Shown piece after piece: positions 18,073 through 27,238 of a stretch of 64,000 nucleotides of DNA; position 1 is the first letter of the stretch; every line of letters starts with the position of its first letter. Location: positions 1 through 64,000 of the forward strand of contig NZ_CP049157.1 of assembly GCF_011493005.1 (NCBI RefSeq). The letters are read 5' to 3'. Both the position numbers and the translations under genes were made by a program. The notes below the pieces were generated by a model. That model searched no databases. It was not told the origin of the DNA and saw nothing but the letters and a program-made list of their open reading frames with translations. The DNA comes from Caballeronia sp. SBC1 (GTDB taxonomy: Bacteria; Pseudomonadota; Gammaproteobacteria; Burkholderiales; Burkholderiaceae).

Positions 18073-18535
18073 TGGATCTCCGTAAAACACACCAGGGTCG
18101 TCAAGCTGTCACCCGGACACACTCCATCGAAGCCGTCCCAAACGGTGGGATTACTTGCCAAGAGCCATCCTGATGAAAGAACACCGAAAGCCGGGCAGCA
18201 GACGGATGCTTGTGACCAGGCACAATCCCAACCGCTCCACCCTGCCATGAAAATACCAAACAAACAGACTAGCACCTGAACCGCAGCGGTCTTTGGTGAC
18301 CACCATGAGCCTTTGCTAAATAAAGACGTAAGGATTCGGTCAATATCGGCTCGCCCCTCATACCGTTTTGCATGACATCATGCTATCTGGTTCAAATCTA
18401 TTTTCCAGTCGGCGGAAGCGGAATTTGATCTAGGAATATCCTGCAATGACTATCAGGATTTCCTGACAGCGCAACCATGTCGATTGGGATGCTCGGCGTT
18501 TATACCCAAGGGTGCGTTCCGGGCCTCCCATTTCC
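18073..18535. other. 463-base intergenic region
   Basis: No gene with convincing start, signal or family resemblance is visible. The part around 18300-18440 is A+T-richer than its surroundings, and the promoter of the small minus-strand gene should lie next to 18073. Confidence 0.35.
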
Positions 18536-19168
18536 TCATTCCGTCACCAGCCCGTGCCGAACGGCATAACGAATCACTTCGGAATTGTTATTGAGCCCGA
18601 GCTTCTGCATAAGCCGCATCTTGTGCGTGCTGATGGTCTTTGCACTTAGCGACAACGCATCGGCAATATCATTGATGCTATTACCGGCGGCCAGCATTTG
18701 CAGCACCTGGAACTCGCGGTCCGAGAGAATCTCATGCGGCGGCCCGTCGCTGGAAGGCGAGTCGAAAACGATTGCGTCGACCAGCTTCGGATCAATGAAG
18801 CGCCCACCCGCCGCCAACTTGCGGATCGCAGCGAGCAGGACTTCAAGGTCGCTGTCCTTGGTCACATAGCCCGTCGCGCCTGCGCGTAACGCCCGCGACA
18901 CCACCTGCCCCTCGTTGTGAATGCTCAGCACCAGGATCGGCAACGTGGGCTGTTCGGCCCGCACGCGCCGGATCAGATCCACGCCGCTAATGCCTGGCAT
19001 AGTCATATCGAGCAACAGCAGGTCCACGCGGCAAGCACGCAGCTTGTCCACCACTTCAGACCCGTGCGCGGCTTCCCCGACCACGGTAATATCGGCCGTC
19101 GTGGCTACGATCTGTTTCAGCCCGCTTCTTACGATTGCGTGGTCATCCGCTATAAAAATACTAATCAT
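18536..19168 (-). CDS. NarL/FixJ-family response regulator
   Basis: This 210-residue regulator has a receiver with Asp8-Asp9, phospho-acceptor Asp54 (LLLLDMTMPG) and Lys in YVTKD. Its LuxR-type HTH reads LSDREFQVLQMLAAGNSINDIADALSLSAKTISTHKMRLMQKLGL (in parts), and it ends VIRYAVRHGLV. Its start overlaps the stop of the REC-PAS-PAS kinase by 4 bases (ATGA-type), so the two are translationally coupled and form a cognate pair. The HisKA_3-type kinase upstream is the class that normally partners NarL regulators. Confidence 0.94.
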   Translation of the reverse strand: MISIFIADDHAIVRSGLKQIVATTADITVVGEAAHGSEVVDKLRACRVDLLLLDMTMPGISGVDLIRRVRAEQPTLPILVLSIHNEGQVVSRALRAGATGYVTKDSDLEVLLAAIRKLAAGGRFIDPKLVDAIVFDSPSSDGPPHEILSDREFQVLQMLAAGNSINDIADALSLSAKTISTHKMRLMQKLGLNNNSEVIRYAVRHGLVTE

Positions 19169-21192
19169 CGTTCCCGCCCGCTATCCAGCGGCAAATTGAT
19201 TGAAACCATCGTTCCCGCACCGGGCGCACTGTCGACCTGAAGCGTCCCGCCTATCAGGCGCGCCCGCTCACTCATGCCCAGCAGTCCATACGAGTAGCCG
19301 CTTTGCGCCGACTCCAGGTCAAAACCCTGACCGTCGTCGCTCACCCGAAGATCGAGCGCCAGGTCCGTGCTGACGAGCGTCACGGCCACTCGCGACGCGC
19401 CGGCATGCCGCGATACATTCGTGAGCGATTCCTGGACAATACGGAACACGGCCGTTGCATGGGCGTCCGCAAGGCTCGGTTCGCCGCCCCGCACTACCAG
19501 TTGACAAGGCATGCCATTGCGCCGGCTAAAGTCTTCAGCAAGCCACTCCAAGGCCGACACAATACCGAAGTTGAGCGCCGCCGGTCTCAAATGGCTCGCA
19601 ACGTTACGCACCATCCAGATGGTTTTCTCTACCAGCTCGCGGATGTCATCTATTTTCCGGGTGGCTTCCGCGTCGGCGACTACGCGCATCTTGAGCAGCG
19701 CAACATCCATTTTCAGCGCGGTGAGCAACTGACCCAGTTCGTCGTGAATCTCCAATGCTATACGCCGCCGCTCCTCTTCCCGGATTGCCTCCAGATACGC
19801 CGACAACTCGCGCAATTGCTCGCGCGACGCCAGCAGTTCCTCCTCGGTACGCTTCCTCTCGGTGATGTCCTGGACGGTGCCGACAATACCCCGCGACTGT
19901 CCCTCTCGCCCATCCACGAGTTCTGCCTGGAGCCGGACGATGCGTGTCGTCCCGTCCGGATTCGTAATGCGATGGTCGATGCCGAAGGGTTGTCGCCTGG
20001 CGAGCAGTACACGTACCGCGCGCCTGACCGTGGCTTGATCGTCGGGATGAACCAGCGCGAGATAGGCGCCGTAACACGGCTTCACAACCAAGGGTTCCAA
20101 TCCGAGAATGCGGTAGAGCTCGGTCGACCAGTGAGTGAGTCCGCTATCGCGATCCCATGCCCAGTCGCCGAGCCGCGCCAAGCGCTGCGCGTTGGCGAGG
20201 CTCGCTTCGCTCGCACGCAGTTTCTCGTCGGCCTTCCTGCGCGCCGTGATGTCGTAAAGCCCTACATAAATGGCCGGAACGTCGCCGTAGGTCGCGACCC
20301 GTGCGTTCGCCACGGCCCAGAACGAGGTGCCATCCGGCCGCCTGAAACTCAGCTCGACGTTGCGCAAACTTCCCTCCTCGCGCAGATGGCACACCAGCTC
20401 GCCGCGCTCCTTAGGCGCAGCATACAAGTCGATAATGTTTCCAAGCGCCGGTTGCGTTGTATCGAGCGCAAAGAGTTCGCGCATCGGCTGGTTCATGTAG
20501 AGAATGTCGCCTTCGGGCATGGACGTGATGCACAGCGGAACCGGACTCGTTTCCACAATCGCGCGAAACCGCGCCTCGCTTTCCTTCAGCCGCACCTCCA
20601 CGCCTCGGCGTTCGATGATCTCAAGGTTGAGGCTGACATTGGCCCGCGCCAATTCCTCGGTGCGTTGCGCCACTCGCGCTTCGAGTTCGTCGCGGGCATC
20701 GCTTAACGCCTTTTGCGTCTTTTCGCGTGCGGCAATTTCATGCTGCAACTGCATGTTCCGCGTAACGAGTTGCTGCTGCAGCGTGCGCAATGCCAGATGC
20801 GTGCCAATGCGCGCCACTACTTCGTCAACCCGGATCGGCTTGGTCACATAGTCCACGCCGCCCGCTGCCAGCCCTTCGATCACGTCGGCAGTCGCGGACA
20901 TCGAGGTCATGAAGATCACCGGAATGTCACTGGTTTCACTATTCGATTTAAGCCGCCGGCAGGTCTCATACCCGTCTATACCGGGCATCTTGACGTCAAG
21001 CAGGATGAGGTCCGGTTGCGAGAACGCCGCGCGTTCCAGCGCTTCCAGGCCATCCAGCGCAACGAGCACGCGAAAGCCCTGCCCCTCGAGACTTTCCACC
21101 ACGACGCTCAGGTTGGCGGGCATGTCGTCCACGATCAGGACTGCAGGTGGTTCCAGTGTCACGGGTGCAAGGTCGATAGTCGTGTCATTCAT
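19165..21192 (-). CDS. Soluble hybrid kinase: REC-coiled coil-PAS-PAS-HisKA_3-HATPase
   Basis: This 675-residue protein has an N-terminal receiver (about 16-130; acceptor Asp66 in LILLDVKMPGIDG, Lys118 in VTKPI), a coiled coil (about 133-205), PAS1 (about 205-318) and PAS2 (about 330-446). A NarQ/NreB-type dimerisation box follows, with His483 in ALEIHDELGQLLTALKMD, and a C-terminal ATPase (ESLTNVSRHAGAS; DDGQGFD). No membrane segment is seen, so it is cytosolic. The N-terminal receiver lets it accept phosphate from another kinase, most plausibly the membrane hybrid kinase encoded directly upstream with a 4-base overlap. It then signals to the NarL regulator. Confidence 0.93.
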   Translation of the reverse strand: MNDTTIDLAPVTLEPPAVLIVDDMPANLSVVVESLEGQGFRVLVALDGLEALERAAFSQPDLILLDVKMPGIDGYETCRRLKSNSETSDIPVIFMTSMSATADVIEGLAAGGVDYVTKPIRVDEVVARIGTHLALRTLQQQLVTRNMQLQHEIAAREKTQKALSDARDELEARVAQRTEELARANVSLNLEIIERRGVEVRLKESEARFRAIVETSPVPLCITSMPEGDILYMNQPMRELFALDTTQPALGNIIDLYAAPKERGELVCHLREEGSLRNVELSFRRPDGTSFWAVANARVATYGDVPAIYVGLYDITARRKADEKLRASEASLANAQRLARLGDWAWDRDSGLTHWSTELYRILGLEPLVVKPCYGAYLALVHPDDQATVRRAVRVLLARRQPFGIDHRITNPDGTTRIVRLQAELVDGREGQSRGIVGTVQDITERKRTEEELLASREQLRELSAYLEAIREEERRRIALEIHDELGQLLTALKMDVALLKMRVVADAEATRKIDDIRELVEKTIWMVRNVASHLRPAALNFGIVSALEWLAEDFSRRNGMPCQLVVRGGEPSLADAHATAVFRIVQESLTNVSRHAGASRVAVTLVSTDLALDLRVSDDGQGFDLESAQSGYSYGLLGMSERARLIGGTLQVDSAPGAGTMVSINLPLDSGRER

Positions 21193-23342
21193 GACGCGGC
21201 CCCCCCTTCAAGATGCCGTTCGACGAATTGCACGATCGCCTTGGTCCGATAGTTCTTCGCAAGCGAGCGCAATTCAGCAGCGAACGCGCTGTAACGCTCG
21301 TCGAGGGTTGCGATGCGTTCGGCCCACAGCACGATCTCGCGCATGTTGCCCTGGCGCGCAAGCCGGTGCAGGTCCTGCATTTCATGCGAAGGCATGGCCG
21401 AATACAGCATCACGGCCGCAGGCTGAGCAAGCGGCTCGCCAAGCGACGCATAAGTCCAGGTGAGTGAGAGCAGCGCGGCAATCTTGGTCAGCAGCGTGTC
21501 GAGATGGATGGGTTTCGCCACGAACGCGTCGGCACCAGCGCTCAGGCTGCGTCTTTCGTCACCGCCCGTCGGGCTGGCGGAGATCGCGATGATCGGCACA
21601 CCGGCAAAGTCCGGCAGAAGCCGCAAGCGGCGCATGGTTTCGAGTCCGTCCATCTCGCGCATCACGATGTCGGTCAGGACCAGCGAGGGGCGCTTCACCC
21701 GGGCTTGCGCTAACGCCTCCTGACCGCTGGCCGCTTCAATCATGTCGAAGCCAATCTGCCCCAGCATGTCGACCACCACCGCGCGGTTGGTGGCCACGTC
21801 GTCGATGACCAGCACGCTCCTGCGCGCGCCGGTGTAGCCGGTGACTACCCACGCGGCATGCGTCGCGGCCGACACGGACGGCGCCGGAACCGCTTCGAGG
21901 TCGAACCAGAAGATACTGCCCTCGCCTTTGCGGCTCTCGACCAGGATGTCGCTTCCCATCGAACGCATGAGTTGCCGGCTGATGCCGAGCCCAAGGCCGG
22001 CTCCGCCACGATGCCGTTGTTCGTCGCCAGTTTGCTCGAAGGGTTCGAAGATCAGCTCGTGTTGCATGTCGCCAATGCCGATTCCAGTATCTTCCACCGT
22101 GAAGCGGACGCGGCCATTCGGCAAGGGCGCCACGCGCAAGCTCACGAAGCCGCTGTCGGTGAACTTCACTGCGTTTGCCAGCAGGTTGAGAAGTACCTGG
22201 CGCAACCGCCGTTCGTCGGCACGCACGGCATTGGGCACGTCGCGCGCTACCTCGCATACGAAGACGAGCTGCTTTTGCTCGGCCTTCACGCGAATGATTT
22301 CCTTGACGTCGCCTAGCAGCCCGGGGAGCGGCACCGCAACAATATCGAACGGCATTTTGCCGGCTTCGATCTTGGCAATATCAAGAATGTCGTTGATCAG
22401 CGCAAGCAGGTGTTCGCCGCTGCGTTGAATCACGCCGAGGCCGTCGCGCTGCCGCTCACTGAGCGTCCGGTCCCGGCCGAGGACTTGTGCGTACCCGAGG
22501 ATGCCGTTCAGCGGCGTGCGCAATTCATGGCTCATGTTGGCGAGAAATTCCGATTTCGCCCGATTGGCCGCCTCGGCGGTGCGCCGGGCTTCACGACCCT
22601 CGGCCGCCTCCCGCTCGTCGTTATAAGCGCGGTGAAGGCGTGCGCACATGGAGTCGAACGCGGCCACTACGCGTTCGAGTTCGTCTGGACGGCGCGGCCG
22701 GCGGCGCTGCAGCGTGAAGGTCTGCGGCGCCTGCCGGAAGTCGTAACTTTCGACGCGTCGCGCCACCGTGGCGAGATGACGCGTGACAAGCCGCGAGAAA
22801 ATGTAGATCGTGAACAGCGACACGAGAAACGTATTGGCGCCCTGGCTCAGCAAGATCACCAATGCTGTCCTGAACAGTTCGTTGTACAGGTTGGCGAGGG
22901 TGGCCTCGACGCGCAGCGTGCCGATCGATTCCTCGTGACCCTGGATGCGATACACGATCGGAAAACTGCGCACCATGACCGGGCCGCGGGAATGGGTTCC
23001 GGCGGCAACCACCATGGAGCTGTCGCTGGCGATCACCTCGGTGACCTCGGCCAGGCGGATGTCTGGCAGATGGAGAATGCCGTCGAGCTGGAGTTCGAGT
23101 TGCGGCCGGTCGAGCCGCCAGAGCGCTTCGCCTAAGCTACCGCGATAACTGCCATCAATCTCCGCCAGCCGGCTTTCGATGAGCATCACCCCCCGGTGAT
23201 AATCGCGATACAGTTGCAGCGCCGTGAGCGTGAGCGTGACGGTGCAGCTGAACAGGAACACGGTCGCGAGTAACCGCATTACAACACTGCTGCGGTGGCG
23301 GCCGATCTGATCGCATAGTCCAGCAAATGTATTGAGCGCCAT
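21189..23342 (-). CDS. Membrane hybrid histidine kinase with C-terminal receiver
   Basis: This 717-residue protein has TM1 (about 20-42), a periplasmic sensor (about 43-157), TM2 (about 158-184), a HAMP-like linker, HisKA with His272 (NMSHELRTPLNGILGYAQ) and HATPase (NLLANAVKFTD; EDTGIGIG; GAGLGLGISRQLM). A receiver at 505-625 carries acceptor Asp558 (SLVLTDIVMREMDG) and Lys610 (VAKPI), and a helical tail of about 90 residues follows. It is the first gene of a three-gene operon. A periplasmic binding protein is encoded divergently 171 bases away, as in kinases that sense ligand-bound binding proteins. Confidence 0.93.
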   Translation of the reverse strand: MALNTFAGLCDQIGRHRSSVVMRLLATVFLFSCTVTLTLTALQLYRDYHRGVMLIESRLAEIDGSYRGSLGEALWRLDRPQLELQLDGILHLPDIRLAEVTEVIASDSSMVVAAGTHSRGPVMVRSFPIVYRIQGHEESIGTLRVEATLANLYNELFRTALVILLSQGANTFLVSLFTIYIFSRLVTRHLATVARRVESYDFRQAPQTFTLQRRRPRRPDELERVVAAFDSMCARLHRAYNDEREAAEGREARRTAEAANRAKSEFLANMSHELRTPLNGILGYAQVLGRDRTLSERQRDGLGVIQRSGEHLLALINDILDIAKIEAGKMPFDIVAVPLPGLLGDVKEIIRVKAEQKQLVFVCEVARDVPNAVRADERRLRQVLLNLLANAVKFTDSGFVSLRVAPLPNGRVRFTVEDTGIGIGDMQHELIFEPFEQTGDEQRHRGGAGLGLGISRQLMRSMGSDILVESRKGEGSIFWFDLEAVPAPSVSAATHAAWVVTGYTGARRSVLVIDDVATNRAVVVDMLGQIGFDMIEAASGQEALAQARVKRPSLVLTDIVMREMDGLETMRRLRLLPDFAGVPIIAISASPTGGDERRSLSAGADAFVAKPIHLDTLLTKIAALLSLTWTYASLGEPLAQPAAVMLYSAMPSHEMQDLHRLARQGNMREIVLWAERIATLDERYSAFAAELRSLAKNYRTKAIVQFVERHLEGGAAS

Positions 23343-23513
23343 ATTCCTCAGACCACCCTTGGATTCCAGACCCGCCTATTCTGCGCGCTCTGAGGGCGGT
23401 GGTCTAACAGCTGCATGACGCAAGGAATTCAAAGAATTCAAAAGCGGGCGGGCTGCAGAGGCCATCGAGCAATGCGGGCAAACCTGCCAGCGTTCAGTGC
23501 TTGGGAGACAACC

Positions 23514-24386
23514 GTGCGTATTGTCGTCATGGCATGGCTAACCGCGCTCACGATGACCTCCACTGTGTGCGCGCAGGATGTGGTGAAACCCTTAAAGTCG
23601 GAGGAATTCCGGGTTCGCTATGCGTATGCGTTCGAGTTGCTTACCGAAGTGCTGCGGCGAACCACGCCGCAATACGGCCCTTATGTCGAGCAGGCTTACA
23701 CGGACGACATCTCCGTTGCGCGCTCGCATCTGGAAGCGGTCAGGGGAAAGCGGATCAACGTCATGATCAGCGACGTGGGTCATAAGGAGCTTGATGAAGG
23801 AATGATTCCAATCCCGTTTCCTATCGACAAGGGGTTGCTTGGCTACCGTGTAGCGCTGATTTCAAAGCGCAGCCAGGCGAAAATTTCCGGGGTCCAGACG
23901 CTGGATCAATTCCGTGCGCTCTCGGTCGGCCAAGGTGCGTTATGGGGCGATGTACGCGTATACGAGTACAACAACGTCCCGGTGAAGACCGCCGAGACCT
24001 ATGAATCGTTGTTTCTCATGCTCATGCATGGGCGCTTCGACATGTTCCCTCGCGGCGTAACCGAGGCGCCCGGAGAGCTTGCCGCCTACCGCGCGCGTTA
24101 TCCCGATCTTGCGATCGAGCAGCATCTGCTGATCAGGTATGCGTTTGCCCAATGCTTCTACATCAGCAAATCCGATCCGCGTCTCGCAACCCGCATCAAC
24201 GATGGGCTGGAACAAATGGAACGCGACGGTAGTTTTGACGCCTTTTTCAACCGCCATTTCGCCCGGCAAATAGCCGAACTCAAGCTGCAGACGCGAACCG
24301 TCATCGAGCTCAAGAATCCGTTCCTGCCCTCGTGGGTACCCTATGGACGCAAGGAGCTATGGTTCGATCCTGCACAGCCGCAGTAA
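23514..24386 (+). CDS. Periplasmic solute-binding-like protein (candidate sensor accessory)
   Basis: This 290-residue exported protein resembles family 3 amino-acid-type binding proteins. A signal peptide VRIVVMAWLTALTMTSTVCA precedes QDVVKPLKSEEF. Later marks are GLLGYRVALIS, LSVGQGALWGDVRVYE, LFLMLMHGRFDMFPRGVTEA and ISKSDPRLATRINDGLEQMERDGSFDAFFNRHF (in parts). I choose the GTG at 23514 because GGGAGA lies 7 bases upstream and the signal peptide starts there; 23472 and 23415 are longer alternatives. No ABC permease or ATPase is adjacent. Placed back to back with a membrane hybrid kinase, it may feed ligand information to that kinase. Confidence 0.85.
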   Translation: MRIVVMAWLTALTMTSTVCAQDVVKPLKSEEFRVRYAYAFELLTEVLRRTTPQYGPYVEQAYTDDISVARSHLEAVRGKRINVMISDVGHKELDEGMIPIPFPIDKGLLGYRVALISKRSQAKISGVQTLDQFRALSVGQGALWGDVRVYEYNNVPVKTAETYESLFLMLMHGRFDMFPRGVTEAPGELAAYRARYPDLAIEQHLLIRYAFAQCFYISKSDPRLATRINDGLEQMERDGSFDAFFNRHFARQIAELKLQTRTVIELKNPFLPSWVPYGRKELWFDPAQPQ

Positions 24387-24719
24387 CTTCGACGTGGCCC
24401 ATGCGCGATCGCGGTTGTGGCGAGCAATCGCGCGAACTTCCGGGCCGTGCACCTGCAGGTCGTCAATACGTTGTTTTAGTTCGGCCAGCAGGTCGGCCTG
24501 CTCCTCAGCTAACACGTCGCCGTGCAACTCCTGCAGCTCGCCCAGGGTAGTGCCAAGTTGTCTGAGCGAAGCCGCGTCCATGCTGATCAACGGCCAGCAA
24601 CGCAGCAGGAAGGTCAAAGAGATGACGTTTCTGGTATCGCACCACGAATCGAACAGGCGCAGGCAGATAGCGTCTATTTGTTCGGCGGCAGGTTGGGGGT
24701 CGAAAGAACCGGCGCTCAT
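24357..24719 (-). CDS. Hypothetical protein (120 aa), antisense overlap with SBP end
   Basis: A predicted helical, cytosolic protein: residues 3-50 (SFDPQPAAEQIDAICLRLFDSWCDTRNV and a hydrophobic SLTFLLRCWPLI) are followed by heptad-like acidic helices (LGELQELHGDVLAEEQADLLAELKQRIDDLQ). It overlaps the 3' end of the binding-protein gene by 30 bases in antisense. The codon usage looks protein-like, but there is no clear Shine-Dalgarno before the ATG. I do not recognise the family. It could be a transcription or partner protein for the nearby signalling operon, but there is no evidence of this. Confidence 0.5.
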   Translation of the reverse strand: MSAGSFDPQPAAEQIDAICLRLFDSWCDTRNVISLTFLLRCWPLISMDAASLRQLGTTLGELQELHGDVLAEEQADLLAELKQRIDDLQVHGPEVRAIARHNRDRAWATSKLLRLCRIEP

Positions 24720-25138
24720 CGCAGCGTAGCCGAGGGCAAGGAGGTCTGGATTCGTCGATCGTATAACAGGACCCCGCGTTTAGAAATCGGTAAACCCTCG
24801 CAAACGGCTAAGAAAGCGCTGCTTGCGGTCTAGGGGAATCCCGACCTGAGCGTTGCATCCTAAGTCGATCATTACCCCATGTTATGGGCACTCAAACAAT
24901 TGCGGCATTGCCTCCTCAAAAATGGCCCCCTATATTTTCCCTATGCCGGCCGTGCGCGCGTTGCCTTGCATTGCAGCAGGGAGCGCTTGAGCATGTGAGT
25001 CTGGATGAACAGCATGGCAAGACGAAGACATTACATTGATCGCCCGACAAACCTCGAATCAACAGGCAAGCTGCATGCGACTCCGCATGTGACTTCATTA
25101 CCCGCAGCTGAACCACTCAACCATCAGGATCGCCGTCG
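24720..25138. promoter_or_regulatory. Intergenic region upstream of the ABC substrate-binding gene
   Basis: 419 bases with no supported gene. The promoter and leader of the polyamine-type binding protein at 25139 should lie in the second half. GGATCGCC directly precedes the start. I see no clear terminator or riboswitch. Confidence 0.35.
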
Positions 25139-26179
25139 ATGAGAAACCTGTCGCTTCGCCCCGTTGCACTGTCGCTGCTAATTGGTCTTGCTTCGACTGG
25201 CCCCGCTTTCGCTGCGGGACAGATCACCTTCGTGTCACAAGGCGGCAGTTATCAGGAAGCCCAGACCAAGGCCATTCTCGATCCCGCCGCGAAGCTGCTT
25301 GGGATCACGGTCAACCAGGACAGCATCCCTGATGCATGGCCGGCGATCAAGGCTCAAGGCGCGACCGGGAAACCGATCTGGGACGTAGTGGATACCCCAA
25401 CGTCGAATTGTTTGCGCGGCGGCCGTGAAGGCCTGCTGGAGAAGCTGGATTTTTCGAAACTGCCGAACGCGGCCGCCATGCCGGCGCAGTACCGGACGCC
25501 GTATTCGGTTGCTTACGAGTTCTATTCCACGGTGATCGGGTACAACAAGAAGACGCTCAAGAAGGTGCCGCAAAGCTGGGCGGATTTTTGGAACGTGAAG
25601 GCGTTCCCCGGCACGCGTGCGCTTCGCAACGATCCGCAGACGGTGCTTGAGGCCGCTTTGCTTGCCGACGGTGTGCCGCGTGACAAGCTTTATCCGCTCG
25701 ATGTGGACCGGGCCTTCAAGAAGCTTCAGCAGATCAAGCCGGACATTACCGTCTGGTGGACGTCGGGCGGGCAGTCGGCGCAACTGCTGCACGACGGCGA
25801 AGTAGATATGGAGATGATCTGGAACGGCCGCGCGAGCGCCGTGCAGAAGGACAATCCGGATATTGCCTTTACCTACAATGACGGCATCCTGCAGAACACC
25901 CAGTTGTGCATTCTGAAGAACGCACCGAATCTGCCGACGGCGATTCAGTTTGTGAACGCGGCGGTGTCGCCGGAATTGCAGGCTAACCTGCCGCTTTATA
26001 TCGATTATGGTCCGGGCAATCCGGCCGCATTCAAGACCGGCAAGATTACGCCTAAGCGTGCGAGCGAATTGCCAAGTTCGCCGGAGAATGCGGCTAAGCA
26101 GGCATTGATGTCGGAGGAGTGGTGGGCGTCGGAGCCCGGCGTTCAGGCCAAGGCGCGGTGGCTCAAATTTATGCAATAA
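25139..26179 (+). CDS. ABC transporter substrate-binding protein (PotD/spermidine-putrescine-like)
   Basis: This 346-residue exported protein has a signal peptide (MRNLSLRPVALSLLIGLASTGPAFA) and then AGQITFVSQGGSYQEAQTKAILDPA, typical of the PotD/AfuA cluster. Further marks are KPIWDVVDTPTSNCLRGGREGLLEKLDFSKLPN (in parts), a hinge region at YEFYSTVIGYN, VPQSWADFWNVKAFPG and the C-terminal EEWWASEPGVQAKARW. The permeases and ATPase it needs are encoded on the minus strand at 30.4-35.4 kb. It therefore supplies the binding protein for that transporter; polyamines or related amines are the likely ligands. An inverted-repeat element begins about 100 bases downstream. Confidence 0.92.
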   Translation: MRNLSLRPVALSLLIGLASTGPAFAAGQITFVSQGGSYQEAQTKAILDPAAKLLGITVNQDSIPDAWPAIKAQGATGKPIWDVVDTPTSNCLRGGREGLLEKLDFSKLPNAAAMPAQYRTPYSVAYEFYSTVIGYNKKTLKKVPQSWADFWNVKAFPGTRALRNDPQTVLEAALLADGVPRDKLYPLDVDRAFKKLQQIKPDITVWWTSGGQSAQLLHDGEVDMEMIWNGRASAVQKDNPDIAFTYNDGILQNTQLCILKNAPNLPTAIQFVNAAVSPELQANLPLYIDYGPGNPAAFKTGKITPKRASELPSSPENAAKQALMSEEWWASEPGVQAKARWLKFMQ

Positions 26180-26277
26180 GGGAGGGGGGTGTTCGTTCGC
26201 ACTCGGGGAGGGCTGGGTTGGTCGGTTCTGGGGTTAGCGGTCGGGGTCAATGCCGGGTTGCCAGGTTCCTGCGTTGG

Positions 26278-27157
26278 CGGTCGGAGTCATTGCCGGGTTG
26301 CTGCTTTCTGACTTAGCGATCTGCTTAGGTTGGCTAATTTATTTACCACTGTTAGCCACTGCGCGTGGCGGCGCGTCATTTCTTGGTCCTTAGCGACAAA
26401 GAAACGAAGCAAAGAAAGCGCTTTCAAAACGCGGGCTCGTAAGTGTCCACAGCGTGCAGTTTTCATACATGGGTACCCCAAAAGCACGGTGCTCGCCAGA
26501 GCGAAGGATGTGTGAACCCCTCCTTCTCGCGAATTCTTACACGCACACGCTTCGCCCCCAACGCTCTCGGGCAAGCACCAGTCGCCAAGGAATTCGCACG
26601 GCCTCACGCGTATTTGCGGCTTCGTTTTTTTGCCGGATTAGCCGAGTAGTCTGCGCTGCTACCTTCGTGGGCTGCGAGGCCGGGCGCATATTTACGCTCT
26701 CGCTCTTTGGTGAGTTGATTGCGTGGCCTGCACGAATATTTTCGTGGGTAAGCCTCGCCGTCCTTCGGCGTCGTTTCCTAGCTGGTTGGCGTAATGGTTC
26801 GATATACGAACAAATTTTTTTGGAAGGTCGTCCGCGGATAGCGCGGGGTGTCCCTTGGGCAGGTTCAGTCACTGGTGGCGAAGCGTGTGGGTATCGGTGT
26901 TCGGAGAAGGAGGGTTTCACACATCCGTGGCTCTGGCGAGCACCGTGCTTTTGGGGCACCTATGTATGAAAACTGCACGCTGTGGACACTTAGGGTAGCG
27001 TGGTTTGAAAGCGTTTTCTTTGCTTCGTTTCTTTGTCGCTTTGGACAAAGAAATGACGCGCCGCCACGCGCAGTGGCTAATAGTGATAAAGAAATTAGCT
27101 AACCTAAGCAGATCGCTAACGCCGAAAGCAGCAACCCGGCATTGACTCCGACCGCTA
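26278..27157. repeat. ~0.9 kb large inverted-repeat element
   Basis: Two imperfect inverted arms of about 280 bases (26278-26556 and 26877-27157) flank a core of about 320 bases. Matching segments include GATCTGCTTAGGTT, GCGCGTGGCGGCGCGTCATT, GACAAAGAAACGAAGCAAAG, AAGTGTCCACAGCGTGCAGT and AAAAGCACGGTGCTCGCCAG, each found in reverse complement in the right arm. A shorter direct duplicate of the outermost part (CGGTCGG-GTCA-TGCCGGGTTGC) precedes the left arm at about 26237. No transposase or complete gene is inside; overlapping short frames on both strands are not supported. It looks like a dispersed repetitive element; a copy search would tell. A transcript across it could fold into a very long hairpin. 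Confidence 0.8.
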
Positions 27158-27238
27158 ACCCTAAAACCTGGCACCACGGCACAAACCCGACCGCCACCCC
27201 CAGACCCTAGCACCCCGGCACTCTCCCCCCAAAATCCC

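Noticed and set aside
19303..20706. 467-codon plus-strand frame inside the REC-PAS-PAS kinase
   Set aside because: It is antisense to a well-conserved kinase. It has no signal, family motif or Shine-Dalgarno.
25235..26176. 313-codon minus-strand frame opposite the ABC binding protein
   Set aside because: A shadow frame with Arg/Leu-biased composition typical of the complement of a high-GC gene.
26278..27157. Inverted-repeat element as a classical insertion sequence
   Set aside because: Arms are far longer than IS terminal repeats, no transposase is encoded, and I cannot identify a target-site duplication.
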